This document shows positions 27,645-39,158 of a stretch of DNA of 64,000 nucleotides, piece by piece. Each line of letters begins with the position of its first letter. The first letter of the stretch is position 1. The DNA comes from Litchfieldella qijiaojingensis. Lineage in GTDB: Bacteria > Pseudomonadota > Gammaproteobacteria > Pseudomonadales > Halomonadaceae. Location: contig NZ_BMXS01000010.1 in the NCBI RefSeq assembly GCF_014651875.1, forward strand, positions 10,788 through 74,787, read 5' to 3'. Position numbers and translations under genes: made by a program. The notes beneath the pieces were generated by a model. It saw only the letters and a program-made list of their open reading frames with translations, was not told the origin of the DNA and ran no database searches.

Positions 27645-28154
27645 TCAGGCCGGACCGATGGTCAAGGCACGAGTCATGATGGTCACCTCTTCGCCGCGAT
27701 AGCTCAGCGACTCGTGATCCCGCCAACCGAGTCGACGATAGAGCGCCTGCTGGTCCGGCGTGAACAGGTAGCAACGCTCGATGCCCCACTCCCGCGCCTC
27801 GTGTTCGACTCGCTGCACGAGGCGTGAAGCGATTCCTCGTCCTCGCCACGCGGGCAGTACAAACACCGAGGCCAGCCAGGGGGTCAGTTCAGGGCGCACA
27901 CTCATGTCGTCGACCACCAGACTCGCCGTCCCCACCGGGGCCTCGCCATGCATGGCCACGAATACCGAGGGCACGCCACCTTCGCCGCACTGAGCGACGA
28001 AAGCCTCGCAATACGCCTCAGCCGATTCTTCGGGATGTAGATACCCCCACTCGGCGTAGGTCCACCCTGCCACGGTCGTCGCGTGAGGCGAGTCGGCACT
28101 CAAGCGTACGATCGATATATTTTCCATCCTCTGATTACTCCCGATAGCGTCCAT
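27645..28154 (-). CDS. GNAT family N-acetyltransferase
   Basis: The 169-residue protein has the acetyl-CoA-binding strand-loop VFVLPAWRGRGIASRLVQRV (residues ~98-117) and the following YLFTPDQQALYRRLGW. The substrate cannot be told from sequence. The start may be ATG 28154 or ATG 28127 (MENISIV); neither has a well-spaced ribosome site. It lies convergent with the slipin gene (16-base gap) and downstream of the arginine-catabolism terminator on the same strand, so it is probably transcribed separately from that operon. Confidence 0.85.
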   Translation of the reverse strand: MDAIGSNQRMENISIVRLSADSPHATTVAGWTYAEWGYLHPEESAEAYCEAFVAQCGEGGVPSVFVAMHGEAPVGTASLVVDDMSVRPELTPWLASVFVLPAWRGRGIASRLVQRVEHEAREWGIERCYLFTPDQQALYRRLGWRDHESLSYRGEEVTIMTRALTIGPA

Positions 28155-28181
28155 CGCCGTGAATGCATACGGTAAATAGAA

Positions 28182-28216
28182 ACGCGTCGGCCCGCCATCC
28201 TGGCGGGCCGACGCGT
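28182..28216 (-). terminator. Rho-independent terminator of the arginine succinyltransferase operon
   Basis: The arms ACGCGTCGGCCCGCCA (28182-28197) and TGGCGGGCCGACGCGT (28201-28216) pair perfectly over 16 bases with a 3-base loop. On the minus strand the stem is followed by TTTCTATTT. It lies 20 bases beyond the aruB stop and is the only strong terminator after aruC. Confidence 0.9.
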
Positions 28217-28236
28217 GGTACTAGTGGGTGGCTGCC

Positions 28237-29574
28237 TCACCCCAACTGGAACGGGTACACCGAGCCGATTCCCAGGATGCGGGTCAGCTCGTCCAGCGCG
28301 GTGAGTGTTTCCTCGGCGAGTTGGGGATCGGCAAGGTCTTCCGGCGCCAGGCGGTCGCGATAGTGACGCTCGACCCAGGCGGTGAGTTCGCCATACAGCG
28401 CGTCGTCGAGCAGTACCCGGCCGGAGAGCGCATCACGCTCGGCTGCACTGAGCGCCACCCGCAGGCGCAGGCAGGCGGGGCCACCGCCATTGCGCATGCT
28501 CTGCTTGACGTCCTTGACCAGCACCTCGTTGATCGGGTTAGGGCCGGCCAGTAGCAGATCCTGGATGGTGCGCCAGACGTCCTCGTTCTCCTCGCACTCG
28601 CCGGGCACCACCAGGGTCATGGAGCCGTCGGGCTTGGAAAGCAGTTGCGAGTTGAACAGATAGGACGCCACGGCATCGTCGAGACTCACCGCCTCGATCG
28701 GCACCCGCACCGGAATCAGTGGCGTTGCCATCTTCTTGCGCAGTTCGTCGAGCGTCTTCTGTTCGTCGAGGAAAGCCATCTCGTGATAGAGCAGCACCGG
28801 GCCGTTGCCCACTGCGATCACATCGTTGTGGAACACGCCGGCATCGATGGCGTCCGGATGCTGCTGAGCGAACACCGTCTGCGCTGGACTCAAGCCGTGC
28901 TGGCGGGCAATCGCCTGACTCGCCTCGAGCGTCTGGCGGGCCGGGTATCGCTTCGGCTCGACCTCGCCGCCAAAGGCCTGGCGGCCATAAACGAACAGGT
29001 GTGCGCCGGGCTCACCATGGTCGGCGCACAGCCGCGTGTGGTTGGCCGCGCCTTCGTCGGAGAACGCCGGGGTGGCCGGCAGTGCCGGATGGTGGGCGAA
29101 GCGCGCCTCATCGCGGAAGATCGCCGCCAGGACCCTGCCGGTGGTTTCCGGCTCCAGGTAACGATGGAAGCTCGACTGCAGGTTGGCCGGCGTGAAGTGC
29201 ACCCGGCCGTCCGGTGCGTCGACGCTCGGCGTCACGGTGCCGGCGTTGGCCGTCCACATACTCGACGCTGAACAAACCGCGCGCAGGATCTGCGGTGCCT
29301 CCCGGGCGGCACGCTCGAGCACTTGTTTCGCGCTTCCCGTGAAGCCCAATGCCCGCAAGGCACCGAGATCTGGACGCTGCTGGGGTGGCAACACGCCTTG
29401 GACAAAGCCGGCATCGAGCAGCGACTTCATCTTGGCCAGGCCCTGCAGTGCCCCTTCCTTCGGGTTGGAAATCAGGCCCTCATGGCTCATCGAGGCCACG
29501 TTGCCATGCGCCAATCCGGAATAGTTGTGGGTTGGGCCCACCAAGCCGTCGAAATTGACCTCACGCACATTCAT
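28237..29574 (-). CDS. aruB: N-succinylarginine dihydrolase
   Basis: The 445-residue enzyme (E. coli AstB has 447) begins [20 protein letters not shown], which fixes the start at ATG 29574; a GTG twelve bases upstream overlaps the aruD stop. It converts N2-succinylarginine to succinylornithine, CO2 and ammonia. Landmarks of the amidinotransferase-like fold are [12 protein letters not shown] and the [11 protein letters not shown] active-site Cys segment near the end. It is the last gene of the operon before the terminator. Confidence 0.93.
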   Translation of the reverse strand: MNVREVNFDGLVGPTHNYSGLAHGNVASMSHEGLISNPKEGALQGLAKMKSLLDAGFVQGVLPPQQRPDLGALRALGFTGSAKQVLERAAREAPQILRAVCSASSMWTANAGTVTPSVDAPDGRVHFTPANLQSSFHRYLEPETTGRVLAAIFRDEARFAHHPALPATPAFSDEGAANHTRLCADHGEPGAHLFVYGRQAFGGEVEPKRYPARQTLEASQAIARQHGLSPAQTVFAQQHPDAIDAGVFHNDVIAVGNGPVLLYHEMAFLDEQKTLDELRKKMATPLIPVRVPIEAVSLDDAVASYLFNSQLLSKPDGSMTLVVPGECEENEDVWRTIQDLLLAGPNPINEVLVKDVKQSMRNGGGPACLRLRVALSAAERDALSGRVLLDDALYGELTAWVERHYRDRLAPEDLADPQLAEETLTALDELTRILGIGSVYPFQLG

Positions 29575-29582
29575 CGCTTGAG

Positions 29583-31052
29583 TCACAGCGTCACCCCCGG
29601 CGGCAGGTTATCAGGCAGCACCAAGATCTCAGTCTCCATGGAGGCCACCGGATAGGCGCAATAGTCAGCGGCGTAATAGGCGCTGGGACGATGATTGCCG
29701 CTGTCGCCTACCCCGCCGAACGGTGCATCCCCGGAAGCACCGGTAGTCTGCCGGTTCCAGTTGACGATGCCGGCACGAATGCGCAGCAGGAAGTCGTCCC
29801 AGTCGGTGCGCTCTCCACCGATCATGCCGGCGGACAGGCCGTAACGGGTATCGTTGGCGAGCTCGATCGCCTCGTCCCAGTCACGATAACGGTACACCTT
29901 GAGCAGTGGGCCGAAATGTTCCTCGTCGGGAACCTGCAACCCTGTGACATCGATCAGCGCCGGCGACAGCAGGCTGGTCCCGTCCTTCAGCCGTCGCATG
30001 CGCGAAAGCACGATGCCACCCTGTGTCTCGAGGTCGTCCTGGGCCTTGAGCAGGCCATCAGCTGCTTGAGGACTCACCAACCCGCCATAGAACGGGGCAG
30101 GCTCGTCGAACTGAGCGGCCACGCGCAGTTTGTCGATGGCTGTCACCAGTGCCTCGATCAGACGATCGCCAACCTGACCCTCGGGCACCATCAGGCGCCG
30201 GGCGCAGGTACAGCGCTGGCCGCCGGAAAGAAACGCCGACTGCAGGATGGTCAGGACCGTGGCATTCTCGTCGGGCACGTCCTTGACCACCAGCGGATTG
30301 TTGCCGCCCATCTCCAGCGCCAGGATCTTGTCGAACTGACCGGCGAGCTGTTGGTGCAGGATGCCGCCGACCTTGGCGCTGCCAGTGAACAGCAAACCGT
30401 CGATATCCTGGGCGCCGGCCAGTGCCTGCCCCACCTGCGCCGCGCCCTGCACCAGGTTGATCACACCAGCGGGGAGACCGGCCTCGCGCCAGCACTGCAG
30501 GGTCAGGTCGGCGGTCAACGGGGTCTGCTCGCTAGGCTTGAAGACCACGGTATTGCCAGCCAGCAATGCCGGTACCATGTGGCCATTGGGGAGATGCCCC
30601 GGGAAGTTATAGGGGCCGAATACCGCCATCACGCCATGCGGGCGATGGCGTAACACGGCACGTGCCTCGCCGACGTCGCGTTCGCGTTCTCCGGTACGCT
30701 CATGGTAAGCACGAATCGAGATCGCCACCTTGCCGATCATCGCCCCCACTTCGGTGCGCGCTTCCCATAGCGGCTTGCCGGTTTCATGGGCGATGGCAGT
30801 GGCCAGATCCTCGCGGTGGGATTCCAACACCTCGCGGAATCGCTCCACCAATGCCTGGCGCTTGTCAAACGGTGTGCGTGCCCAGGCCGGAAAGGCCTCG
30901 CGAGCCGCGGCGACCGCGGCTTCGACCTGTTGCGGACTGGCGGCGGCAGCCTGCCATAGCGATTCGCCGGACACCGGGTCGGTCTTGGCGAAAGATTCCG
31001 CCTCGCCATCGACCCAGGCGCCACCGATCAGTAGTTGTTGCTTGGCGTGCAT
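29583..31052 (-). CDS. aruD: Succinylglutamate-semialdehyde dehydrogenase
   Basis: ATG 31052 ([11 protein letters not shown]) has GGGAGA eight bases upstream and matches the family start. The 489-residue aldehyde dehydrogenase has [13 protein letters not shown], the [10 protein letters not shown] cofactor loop, the catalytic Glu in ALEMGGNNP and the catalytic Cys in [11 protein letters not shown]. It oxidizes succinylglutamate semialdehyde with NAD+. It lies 68 bases after aruG and 8 bases before the aruB ATG. Confidence 0.93.
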   Translation of the reverse strand: MHAKQQLLIGGAWVDGEAESFAKTDPVSGESLWQAAAASPQQVEAAVAAAREAFPAWARTPFDKRQALVERFREVLESHREDLATAIAHETGKPLWEARTEVGAMIGKVAISIRAYHERTGERERDVGEARAVLRHRPHGVMAVFGPYNFPGHLPNGHMVPALLAGNTVVFKPSEQTPLTADLTLQCWREAGLPAGVINLVQGAAQVGQALAGAQDIDGLLFTGSAKVGGILHQQLAGQFDKILALEMGGNNPLVVKDVPDENATVLTILQSAFLSGGQRCTCARRLMVPEGQVGDRLIEALVTAIDKLRVAAQFDEPAPFYGGLVSPQAADGLLKAQDDLETQGGIVLSRMRRLKDGTSLLSPALIDVTGLQVPDEEHFGPLLKVYRYRDWDEAIELANDTRYGLSAGMIGGERTDWDDFLLRIRAGIVNWNRQTTGASGDAPFGGVGDSGNHRPSAYYAADYCAYPVASMETEILVLPDNLPPGVTL

Positions 31053-31120
31053 AACGTGTCTCCCATTCAGCATTCAGCGCATAAGCACCGAGCTCTGGTT
31101 CGAAAAGCGGGGCTTTTCGC

Positions 31121-32136
31121 CTATGTTTCCAAGATACGGAGGGAATCACCGGCAGCAACCTCCAGCCGCCGCGCCTCCTCCTCTGTCAGGGTGATCACAT
31201 CGTTTTCGTCAGGGCCACGACCAAGCCAGATGGCACGAAAACCAAGCATGTCGGTGGTCGCCACCAGCCAGCTGGGGCGTTCCGCCTGCTCGGCGCCGGT
31301 GGTCACCTCGACCTTGCACAGCCGCGAGTTGCGCACTGCGCGTACATCGTCGATATAGGCTTCCACGGTGGGACCACCATCGAAGATGTCGACATAGCCT
31401 TCCCAGCGCAGCCCCTCTTTCTTGAGCATCTCCAGCGCCGGGCGCGTCTGCTCGTGCACTTGGCCGATACAGGCCCTTGCCTCCTCGGTGAGGAAGGTGG
31501 TGTAAATCGGGAACTTGGGCATCAGCTCGCCGATGAAGCTCTTCTGGCCCAACCCGGTGAGGCGGTCCGCCTCGTTGAAATCCATGGGAAAGAAATGGCT
31601 GCCCAGGCACTCCCAGAAGGGGCTGACGCCGTTCTCGTCGAACACCCCGCGCATCTCGGCCAGCACCTTGTCGGGGAAGCGATCGCGGAACTGGGCCATG
31701 AATAGCCAGCGCGCCTTGGACAGCAAGGCGCCATTGCGGCTCTTTCGATATTCGGGACGCAGGTACAGCGAACAGACCTCGGCATTGCCGGTGTGGTCCG
31801 AACTCAGGAACAGGGTATCGATGGTGCGGTGCAGGTCGAGCTGCACCGAAGAGTGCGCCAGGGTGCCGAGCCGATAGTTGTAGAACGGCACATCACGCCC
31901 CACCTGCCCGACGATGGCACAGCAGCCAGCCAGCTCACCGTTCTCTTCATCCTCGAGCACGAAGAAGTACAGGCGGTCGTCCAGCGGGGTGCGTTCCTCG
32001 AAGGCACGCGCGGCGGACTCGATCTTGCCGGCCAGGAAGTCGCGGTTATCAGGTAGCGAGGTAAACCCGACACCGGTCTGCTGGGCCAGGGCCTGCAGAC
32101 CATCCAGGTCGCCACGGGCAATCGGACGAATACGCA

Positions 32137-32137
<1 letters not shown>
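31121..32137 (-). CDS. aruG: Arginine N-succinyltransferase, beta-type subunit
   Basis: The 338-residue protein begins MRIRPIARGDLDGLQALAQQ and has SSVQLDLHRTIDTLFLSSDH, GNAEVCSLYLRPEYRKS and VDIFDGGPTVEAYIDDVRAV, as in AstA/AruG. ATG 32137 shares a base with the aruF stop (TGATG). It uses succinyl-CoA to succinylate arginine, the entry reaction of the pathway. With AruF directly upstream it probably makes the heteromeric enzyme known in Pseudomonas. Confidence 0.93.
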
Positions 32138-34550
<2,413 letters not shown>

Positions 34551-34586
34551 TTATGAAAAGCGGTTAGACTCAACGAGTCGGGCACC

Positions 34587-35585
34587 TCAGACTAGCCGTT
34601 CTTCGCGCGGTGTCATACCGAAGTGGTTGCGATAGGCGGTGGAGAAGTGGGCCCCCGAGGAAAACCCGGTCATCAGGGCGATGTCCCCCACCGGCCGGTC
34701 GGATTCCCGCAGCAGCTTGCGCGCCTCTTGCAAGCGCAGGTCGAGATAGTACCGACTGGGCACCGCTTGCAGATACTTCTTGAACAAACGCTCGAGTTGG
34801 CGCCGGGAAATGCCCAGGTGTTCGGCCAGTTCATGGGTGGTAAGCGGCTCTTCGATGTTGGCTTCCATCAGCACCACCGCATCGATCAGGCTCTGCGGCG
34901 CATGCCCCAGCCGCGAACGCAGCGGCACGTGCTGGGGCTCGTCGGCCATGCGGATGCGCTCGCAGACGAAGTGCTCGGAAACTCGTTCGGCCAGACGCTG
35001 ACCATGCTGCATGCCAATCAGAGTCATCATCATGTCCATTGCCGCGGTACCGCCGCCACAGGTCAGTCGGTCGCGATCGATCTCGAACAACTGGTGCGAA
35101 AGGTTGATGCGGGGATAGTCGCGGGCAACGGCATCATAGCGCTGCCATGGCAGCGTGGCGCGATAGCCGTCCAGCACGCCGGCCCGCGCCAGCACCTCGC
35201 CGCCTCCGGCGATGCCGCCCAGCGTCACGCCGCGGCCAGCCAGGCGCTTCAGCCATTGTGCGAGCTCGCTCAAGTCGATCGCTGGCAAGGGGCTTGGCGC
35301 GCAGACCAGCAACATGTCCAGCGTACCGATCTCCTCCCCGACCGACTCCTCTGGGGTCAGTGACAGCTCGGCCGCACTGCGTACCCCACGACCGTCGATG
35401 CCAAACGTCGAGGTACTGTACAAGCGTCGTCCGCCAAGCTGATTGGCGATCGCCAGCGGCTCCATGGCACAGGCCTGGGCCAATAACGAAAACCCGGGCA
35501 ATAGCACGAACCCCACCCGACGCGGGGTGCCATCGACCGATAGAGCGGGGGCGGAGTCATGCATCTTGGCAGCACGCCTGTTCAT
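34587..35585 (-). CDS. argR: GlxA-type AraC family regulator, probable arginine-responsive ArgR
   Basis: The 332-residue protein joins an N-terminal DJ-1/PfpI-like class I amidotransferase domain (about 22-195; FVLLPGFSLLAQACAMEPL) with a C-terminal AraC DNA-binding domain (about 230-330; LAEHLGISRRQLERLFKKYL and IALMTGFSSGAHFSTAYRNHF). Pseudomonas ArgR has the same architecture and position in front of aruCFGDB. By analogy it activates arginine catabolism when arginine is present. The start may be ATG 35585 or ATG 35564. A structured repeat lies upstream. Confidence 0.85.
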   Translation of the reverse strand: MNRRAAKMHDSAPALSVDGTPRRVGFVLLPGFSLLAQACAMEPLAIANQLGGRRLYSTSTFGIDGRGVRSAAELSLTPEESVGEEIGTLDMLLVCAPSPLPAIDLSELAQWLKRLAGRGVTLGGIAGGGEVLARAGVLDGYRATLPWQRYDAVARDYPRINLSHQLFEIDRDRLTCGGGTAAMDMMMTLIGMQHGQRLAERVSEHFVCERIRMADEPQHVPLRSRLGHAPQSLIDAVVLMEANIEEPLTTHELAEHLGISRRQLERLFKKYLQAVPSRYYLDLRLQEARKLLRESDRPVGDIALMTGFSSGAHFSTAYRNHFGMTPREERLV

Positions 35586-35758
35586 GAACGAGCGGCCATA
35601 TTAACCAAAAGGACCGCAAACGAAAGCCTTGCGCCACACTGCCATGGCAACAACGAAAATCATGACCCGGATATGAAAAAGCCGGACCATTGGCATGGCC
35701 CGGCGACGAGTGAAACCTTGGGGAAACACTGCATAAATGCCTGCGCAGGCGAATCACT

Positions 35759-35826
35759 GCGTTGCGCGATGCTCAAAATCCTCACCTATACCCCATAGGC
35801 TCCGGTTTTTGCGCTCCGTGCGCCTT
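35759..35826 (+). repeat. Structured intergenic repeat, copy 3 (diverged)
   Basis: The frame GCGTT, CTCAAAAT (35772-35779), CCTCA, an inner hairpin CCTAT-ACCCC-ATAGG (35785-35799) and CTCCGGTTTTTGCGC matches the copies at 9700-9767 and 46293-46361. Both arms of the inner stem have changed together compared with TTTAC/GTAAA there. An upstream TGCCTGCGC is also shared with copy 1. It fills most of the 286-base gap between the argR-like gene and the small membrane protein gene; nothing else is visible there. Confidence 0.7.
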
Positions 35827-35871
35827 GTGCTTCATCCTGCTCGCCGATTTATTCAGCGCTTCCCTTAGGCA

Positions 35872-36075
35872 TCAACGCCCCAGATAATGGAAGGCCAAGC
35901 CGGCCACCAGAACCAGGACGATGATGATTGGCAAGATCCGGTGCAGCCTGGTAGGCGGACTCTGGGCTTCGGGTTGCTCTTCATCGGGTTCTGGATGCTC
36001 GTAATCTTCCGGCATCCGCTGGCCTATCACGTGCCGTTTTTCCTCTTCCCGACTCTTGCTGTCCCTGGTATCCAT
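35872..36075 (-). CDS. Small single-span membrane protein, unknown function
   Basis: The 67-residue protein has an acidic, Pro-rich N-terminal half (about 1-42) and one C-terminal hydrophobic helix (about 46-63, LPIIIVLVLVAGLAFHYLG). ATG 36075 is fixed by a perfect AGGAGG five bases upstream. It is monocistronic between a structured repeat and fabV, which lies 55 bases downstream on the same strand. No family recognized. Confidence 0.72.
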   Translation of the reverse strand: MDTRDSKSREEEKRHVIGQRMPEDYEHPEPDEEQPEAQSPPTRLHRILPIIIVLVLVAGLAFHYLGR

Positions 36076-36130
36076 CTCCACCTCCTGGCGTTCCCGTAAC
36101 AGTGCGTCGGAGCGCTGGGTGCAGCGCTCT

Positions 36131-37330
36131 TTATAATGTTACGACATCGAATTCCACCACAGGGTCCACATCGGCATCGTAGTCGACATCCTCGCGCTCG
36201 AAGCCGAACAGCTTGAGGAATTCGTGCTTGTATCCAGCATAGTCGGTAATCGCGAACAGGTTGTCGCTGGTGACCTGGGGCCAGAGATCCTTGCAGGCCT
36301 GCTGGACGTCATCACGCAATTCCCAGTCGTCCAGGCGCAGGCGACCGGCCTCGTCGGTCTGCGGCGGCTGGCCGCTGTAGAGCCGCTCGCCGAACAGGCG
36401 GTTGAGCTGTTCGATGGTGCCCTCGTGGAAGCCCTTTTCCTTCATGATCTTGTAGACCATGGCGATGTAGAGCGGCATCACCGGAATGGCGGCACTGGCC
36501 TGGGTGACCACCGACTTGAGCACGGCGACATTGGCGCTACCGCCCTTCTCGGCGAGGCGCTTGTCGATCTCGCTGGCCGCGCGGTCCAGATCCTCCTTGG
36601 CCTTGCCCAGCGCGCCATGCCAGTAGATCGGCCAGGTGATTTCGGTGCCGATGTAACTGAAGGCCACCGACTTGGCCCCGGGCGCCAGCACGCCGGCCTT
36701 GTCGAGGGCATCGATCCACAGCTCCCAGTCCTCGCCGCCCATCACCGCAACGGTATCGTCGATCTCCTGCTGGGTCGCCGGCTCGACCTCGGCCTCGATG
36801 ATGGTGTCCTTGTTGGTATCGATGGCGGTGGCCCGGTAGGTTTCGCCGATCGGCTTGAGCGCCGAACGCTTCAGCTCACCACTATCCGGCAGCTTGCGTA
36901 CCGGCGAAGCCAGCGAATAGACCACCAGATCGACCTGGCCAAGGTCCTGCTGGATCAGCTCGATCGCCTTGTCACGCGCTTCGTGAGAGAAGGCATCGCC
37001 ATTGATCGACTTGCTGTAGAGCCCGTCGGCCTTGGCGAACTTGTCGAAGGCGGCGGCATTGTACCAGCCGGCGGTACCGGGCTTTTTCTCGGTTGCCGGT
37101 TTCTCGAAGAACACCCCCAGGGTGTCGGCGCCATAGCCGAAAGCCGCGGTGATGCGCGCCGCCAGGCCATAGCCACTGGAGGCGCCGATCACCAACACCT
37201 TCTTGGGGCCCTTCGATTTGTCCAGGCCACGAGCGCGGGTCGCCTCGATCTGCTCGAGCACGTTCTTCTCGCAACCGACGGGGTGGGTAGTGGTACAGAT
37301 GAAACCGCGAACCTTGGGTTTGATGATCAC
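36131..37330 (-). CDS. fabV: Trans-2-enoyl-CoA/ACP reductase FabV
   Basis: GTG 37330 gives [20 protein letters not shown] after formyl-Met, the family's usual N-terminus, and has GAGG six bases upstream; ATG 37345 would add five residues. The 399-residue enzyme (family ~400) has [15 protein letters not shown] for NADH and the catalytic Tyr-x8-Lys in [10 protein letters not shown]. It reduces enoyl-ACP in the last step of the fatty acid elongation cycle and is intrinsically resistant to triclosan. Whether a FabI exists elsewhere cannot be seen. Confidence 0.93.
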   Translation of the reverse strand: MIIKPKVRGFICTTTHPVGCEKNVLEQIEATRARGLDKSKGPKKVLVIGASSGYGLAARITAAFGYGADTLGVFFEKPATEKKPGTAGWYNAAAFDKFAKADGLYSKSINGDAFSHEARDKAIELIQQDLGQVDLVVYSLASPVRKLPDSGELKRSALKPIGETYRATAIDTNKDTIIEAEVEPATQQEIDDTVAVMGGEDWELWIDALDKAGVLAPGAKSVAFSYIGTEITWPIYWHGALGKAKEDLDRAASEIDKRLAEKGGSANVAVLKSVVTQASAAIPVMPLYIAMVYKIMKEKGFHEGTIEQLNRLFGERLYSGQPPQTDEAGRLRLDDWELRDDVQQACKDLWPQVTSDNLFAITDYAGYKHEFLKLFGFEREDVDYDADVDPVVEFDVVTL

Positions 37331-37508
37331 GACAGACCTCGACATTCCATGAACGAAGCGCACCAATCCAACGTGGAGCGCGAATCGATGACAATTGATC
37401 ATTCTAACGGCTCATCGATACCCTGTCCGCCCTTGAGCAGAACCCCAACATGCTGGACCATTGTGCTATCGATTCGAGATGCGTATGCCGTGACGGCGGG
37501 AGACACCG

Positions 37509-37898
37509 ATGGATGCCCAAACCCTAGTCGACGAACGCGGCGAACTCTGGCTGGCCCTGGCGCCGCTATGGCTCGAGCGAGAGCCTCGGGAAACCGACTA
37601 TGCCCACATGGTGAAGGTAATCCAGCGCCATGACCTGACCCCGAACCAGCTCGAATGGATCTTTCGCCTGGAGCTGGCGCCGGTGCTGTCACGCCAACAG
37701 ATGTCGGTGGTCGGCGAATGGCGAGCCTTCGACGAGAACAAGCTACTGCGTCAACTGGTGGCGCACAATCTTCGCTTGCATGGCTGGCGTCGCAAGACCT
37801 GGGCGCTGTTTTCCGGCCTGACCACCATGATGACCCGTCATCGCTGGAACGAGTTGATGGCAAGAGTCATGGTCGAGCGCGAGCGACTCCCCCACTGA
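37509..37898 (+). CDS. Conserved hypothetical protein, about 129 residues
   Basis: The protein is soluble and helical with a Trp-rich segment (ELWLALAPLWLERE) and a basic middle part (WRRKTWALFSGLTTMMTRHR). It contains no recognized catalytic motif and no membrane anchor. It lies between divergent fabV and convergent glutathione peroxidase genes and appears monocistronic. The upstream base sequence GGGAGACACCG provides a plausible ribosome site. It resembles conserved DUF-type proteins of halomonads and pseudomonads, but I cannot name the function. Confidence 0.7.
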   Translation: MDAQTLVDERGELWLALAPLWLEREPRETDYAHMVKVIQRHDLTPNQLEWIFRLELAPVLSRQQMSVVGEWRAFDENKLLRQLVAHNLRLHGWRRKTWALFSGLTTMMTRHRWNELMARVMVERERLPH

Positions 37899-37918
37899 CC
37901 CGCCCGGCAAGAAAGGGG

Positions 37919-38413
37919 TCACGCGGAGAACGGCGTCTCCAACGCCTCCTCCAGATAAGGGCGAATCTCCACCGCTCCGTCGCGAGGACCAAAGCGACGA
38001 ATCACCTGACCGTTGCGCCCAACCAGAAACTTGGTGAAATTCCACTTGATCAGGGTACTGCCCAGCACCCCCGGTGCCTGGCGGCGCAACTGCACGAACA
38101 ATGGATGGGCATCGGGCCCGTTGACCTTGACCTTTTCCATCAAGGGAAAGGTCACGCCATATTCGCGCTCGCTGAAGCTGCAGAATGCCGTGGCCGATTC
38201 CGGTGATTGTCTCGCGAACTGGTTGCAGGGGAACGCCAGCACGGTGAACCCCTGGTCGCGATAGCGCCGATAGAGGTCTTCCAGCTCCTTGAGTTGGGGG
38301 GTGAACCCGCACTGGCTGGCCACATTGACGATAAGCAGCACTTGACCACGCAAGGCGCGAAGATTGAAAGGCTCGCCGCTATGGGTCGAGCAGTCGAGAT
38401 CGTAGATCTGCAT
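37919..38413 (-). CDS. Glutathione peroxidase family protein (BtuE-like)
   Basis: The 164-residue thioredoxin-fold peroxidase has the redox Cys in NVASQCGFT (about 36), FPCNQFARQSP with the Gln, and KWNFTKFLVGRNG with the Trp-Asn pair. It is the Cys form, which generally uses thioredoxin or glutathione to reduce organic and hydrogen peroxides. ATG 38413 (MQIYDLDC) matches relatives; ATG 38425 is four codons longer. It converges with the gene at 37509, 20 bases apart. Confidence 0.9.
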   Translation of the reverse strand: MQIYDLDCSTHSGEPFNLRALRGQVLLIVNVASQCGFTPQLKELEDLYRRYRDQGFTVLAFPCNQFARQSPESATAFCSFSEREYGVTFPLMEKVKVNGPDAHPLFVQLRRQAPGVLGSTLIKWNFTKFLVGRNGQVIRRFGPRDGAVEIRPYLEEALETPFSA

Positions 38414-38479
38414 GACCAGATACATCGCATGGCGTGTTGAGTTTACGATGCCACGACTCGTGTCGCGGCGCCAGCCGGA

Positions 38480-39016
38480 TCACCACCAACCGCCCTCGAC
38501 CATATACTTCAGGGCCAGACGGGTATCCGGTGTTGCACGGGGATGGGCCAGCGCCTCCTCGAGCGGCAGCCACATGGCGTCGGCGACCTCCTCCGCTTGC
38601 AGTCTCAATGGGCCATCGTAATCGACCAAAAAGACGCTGCCGAAAATATGATTGCCCTCCCGGTCATAACGAAAATCGAGGCAGAATCGCAGCGGCACGC
38701 CCCTGATGCCGAGTTCCTCGGCGAGTTCGCGGCGCGCCGCCACATGCACGGCCTCGCCCGCGCCAACCACGCCTCCGGCAGCCAAGTCGATCCCACCGGG
38801 AAAGACCTCCTTGGTCAGGGTGCGCTGCTGGACGCAGAGCTCGTGGCGGCAATTCCTGACCACCACATAGGTCGCCCGATGCCAGAAACGCCAACGCCGC
38901 ATCTGGACGCGCGGAGCACTACCACAGGGGCGGTTACTAGCATCCACCAACTGGATGCGTTCATCGGCAATCAGTGGCATCGGCAGCGCACTTGCCACGG
39001 GGAACTCGGCATGCAT
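38480..39016 (-). CDS. Nudix hydrolase (YfcD-like)
   Basis: The 178-residue protein has a complete Nudix box (GGVVGAGEAVHVAARRELAE followed by ELGI at about 99-121), with the Gx5Ex7REUxEExGU spacing. An N-terminal substrate-binding segment (IQLVDASNRPCGSAPRVQMR) is like YfcD and the IDI-like branch. It should cleave a nucleoside diphosphate derivative; the substrate is unknown. It diverges from aidB across 142 bases. Confidence 0.88.
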   Translation of the reverse strand: MHAEFPVASALPMPLIADERIQLVDASNRPCGSAPRVQMRRWRFWHRATYVVVRNCRHELCVQQRTLTKEVFPGGIDLAAGGVVGAGEAVHVAARRELAEELGIRGVPLRFCLDFRYDREGNHIFGSVFLVDYDGPLRLQAEEVADAMWLPLEEALAHPRATPDTRLALKYMVEGGWW

Positions 39017-39158
39017 CGAACATCCTCCTGGAAAGGCTGTCCCAGCCTACCCAGTCCTGAGGCTGTGGGCCAGTCATGACCACTTACATTCCGCGTTGAC
39101 CAGGTGGCGGGGTACGGCCATGCTCGTTGACAGGCCCCTGTTCAGTGGAGAGATCCCC

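Noticed and set aside
36224-37633. 469-codon plus-strand frame opposite fabV
   Set aside because: Antisense shadow of FabV, whose active-site Tyr-x8-Lys and family start are intact on the minus strand.
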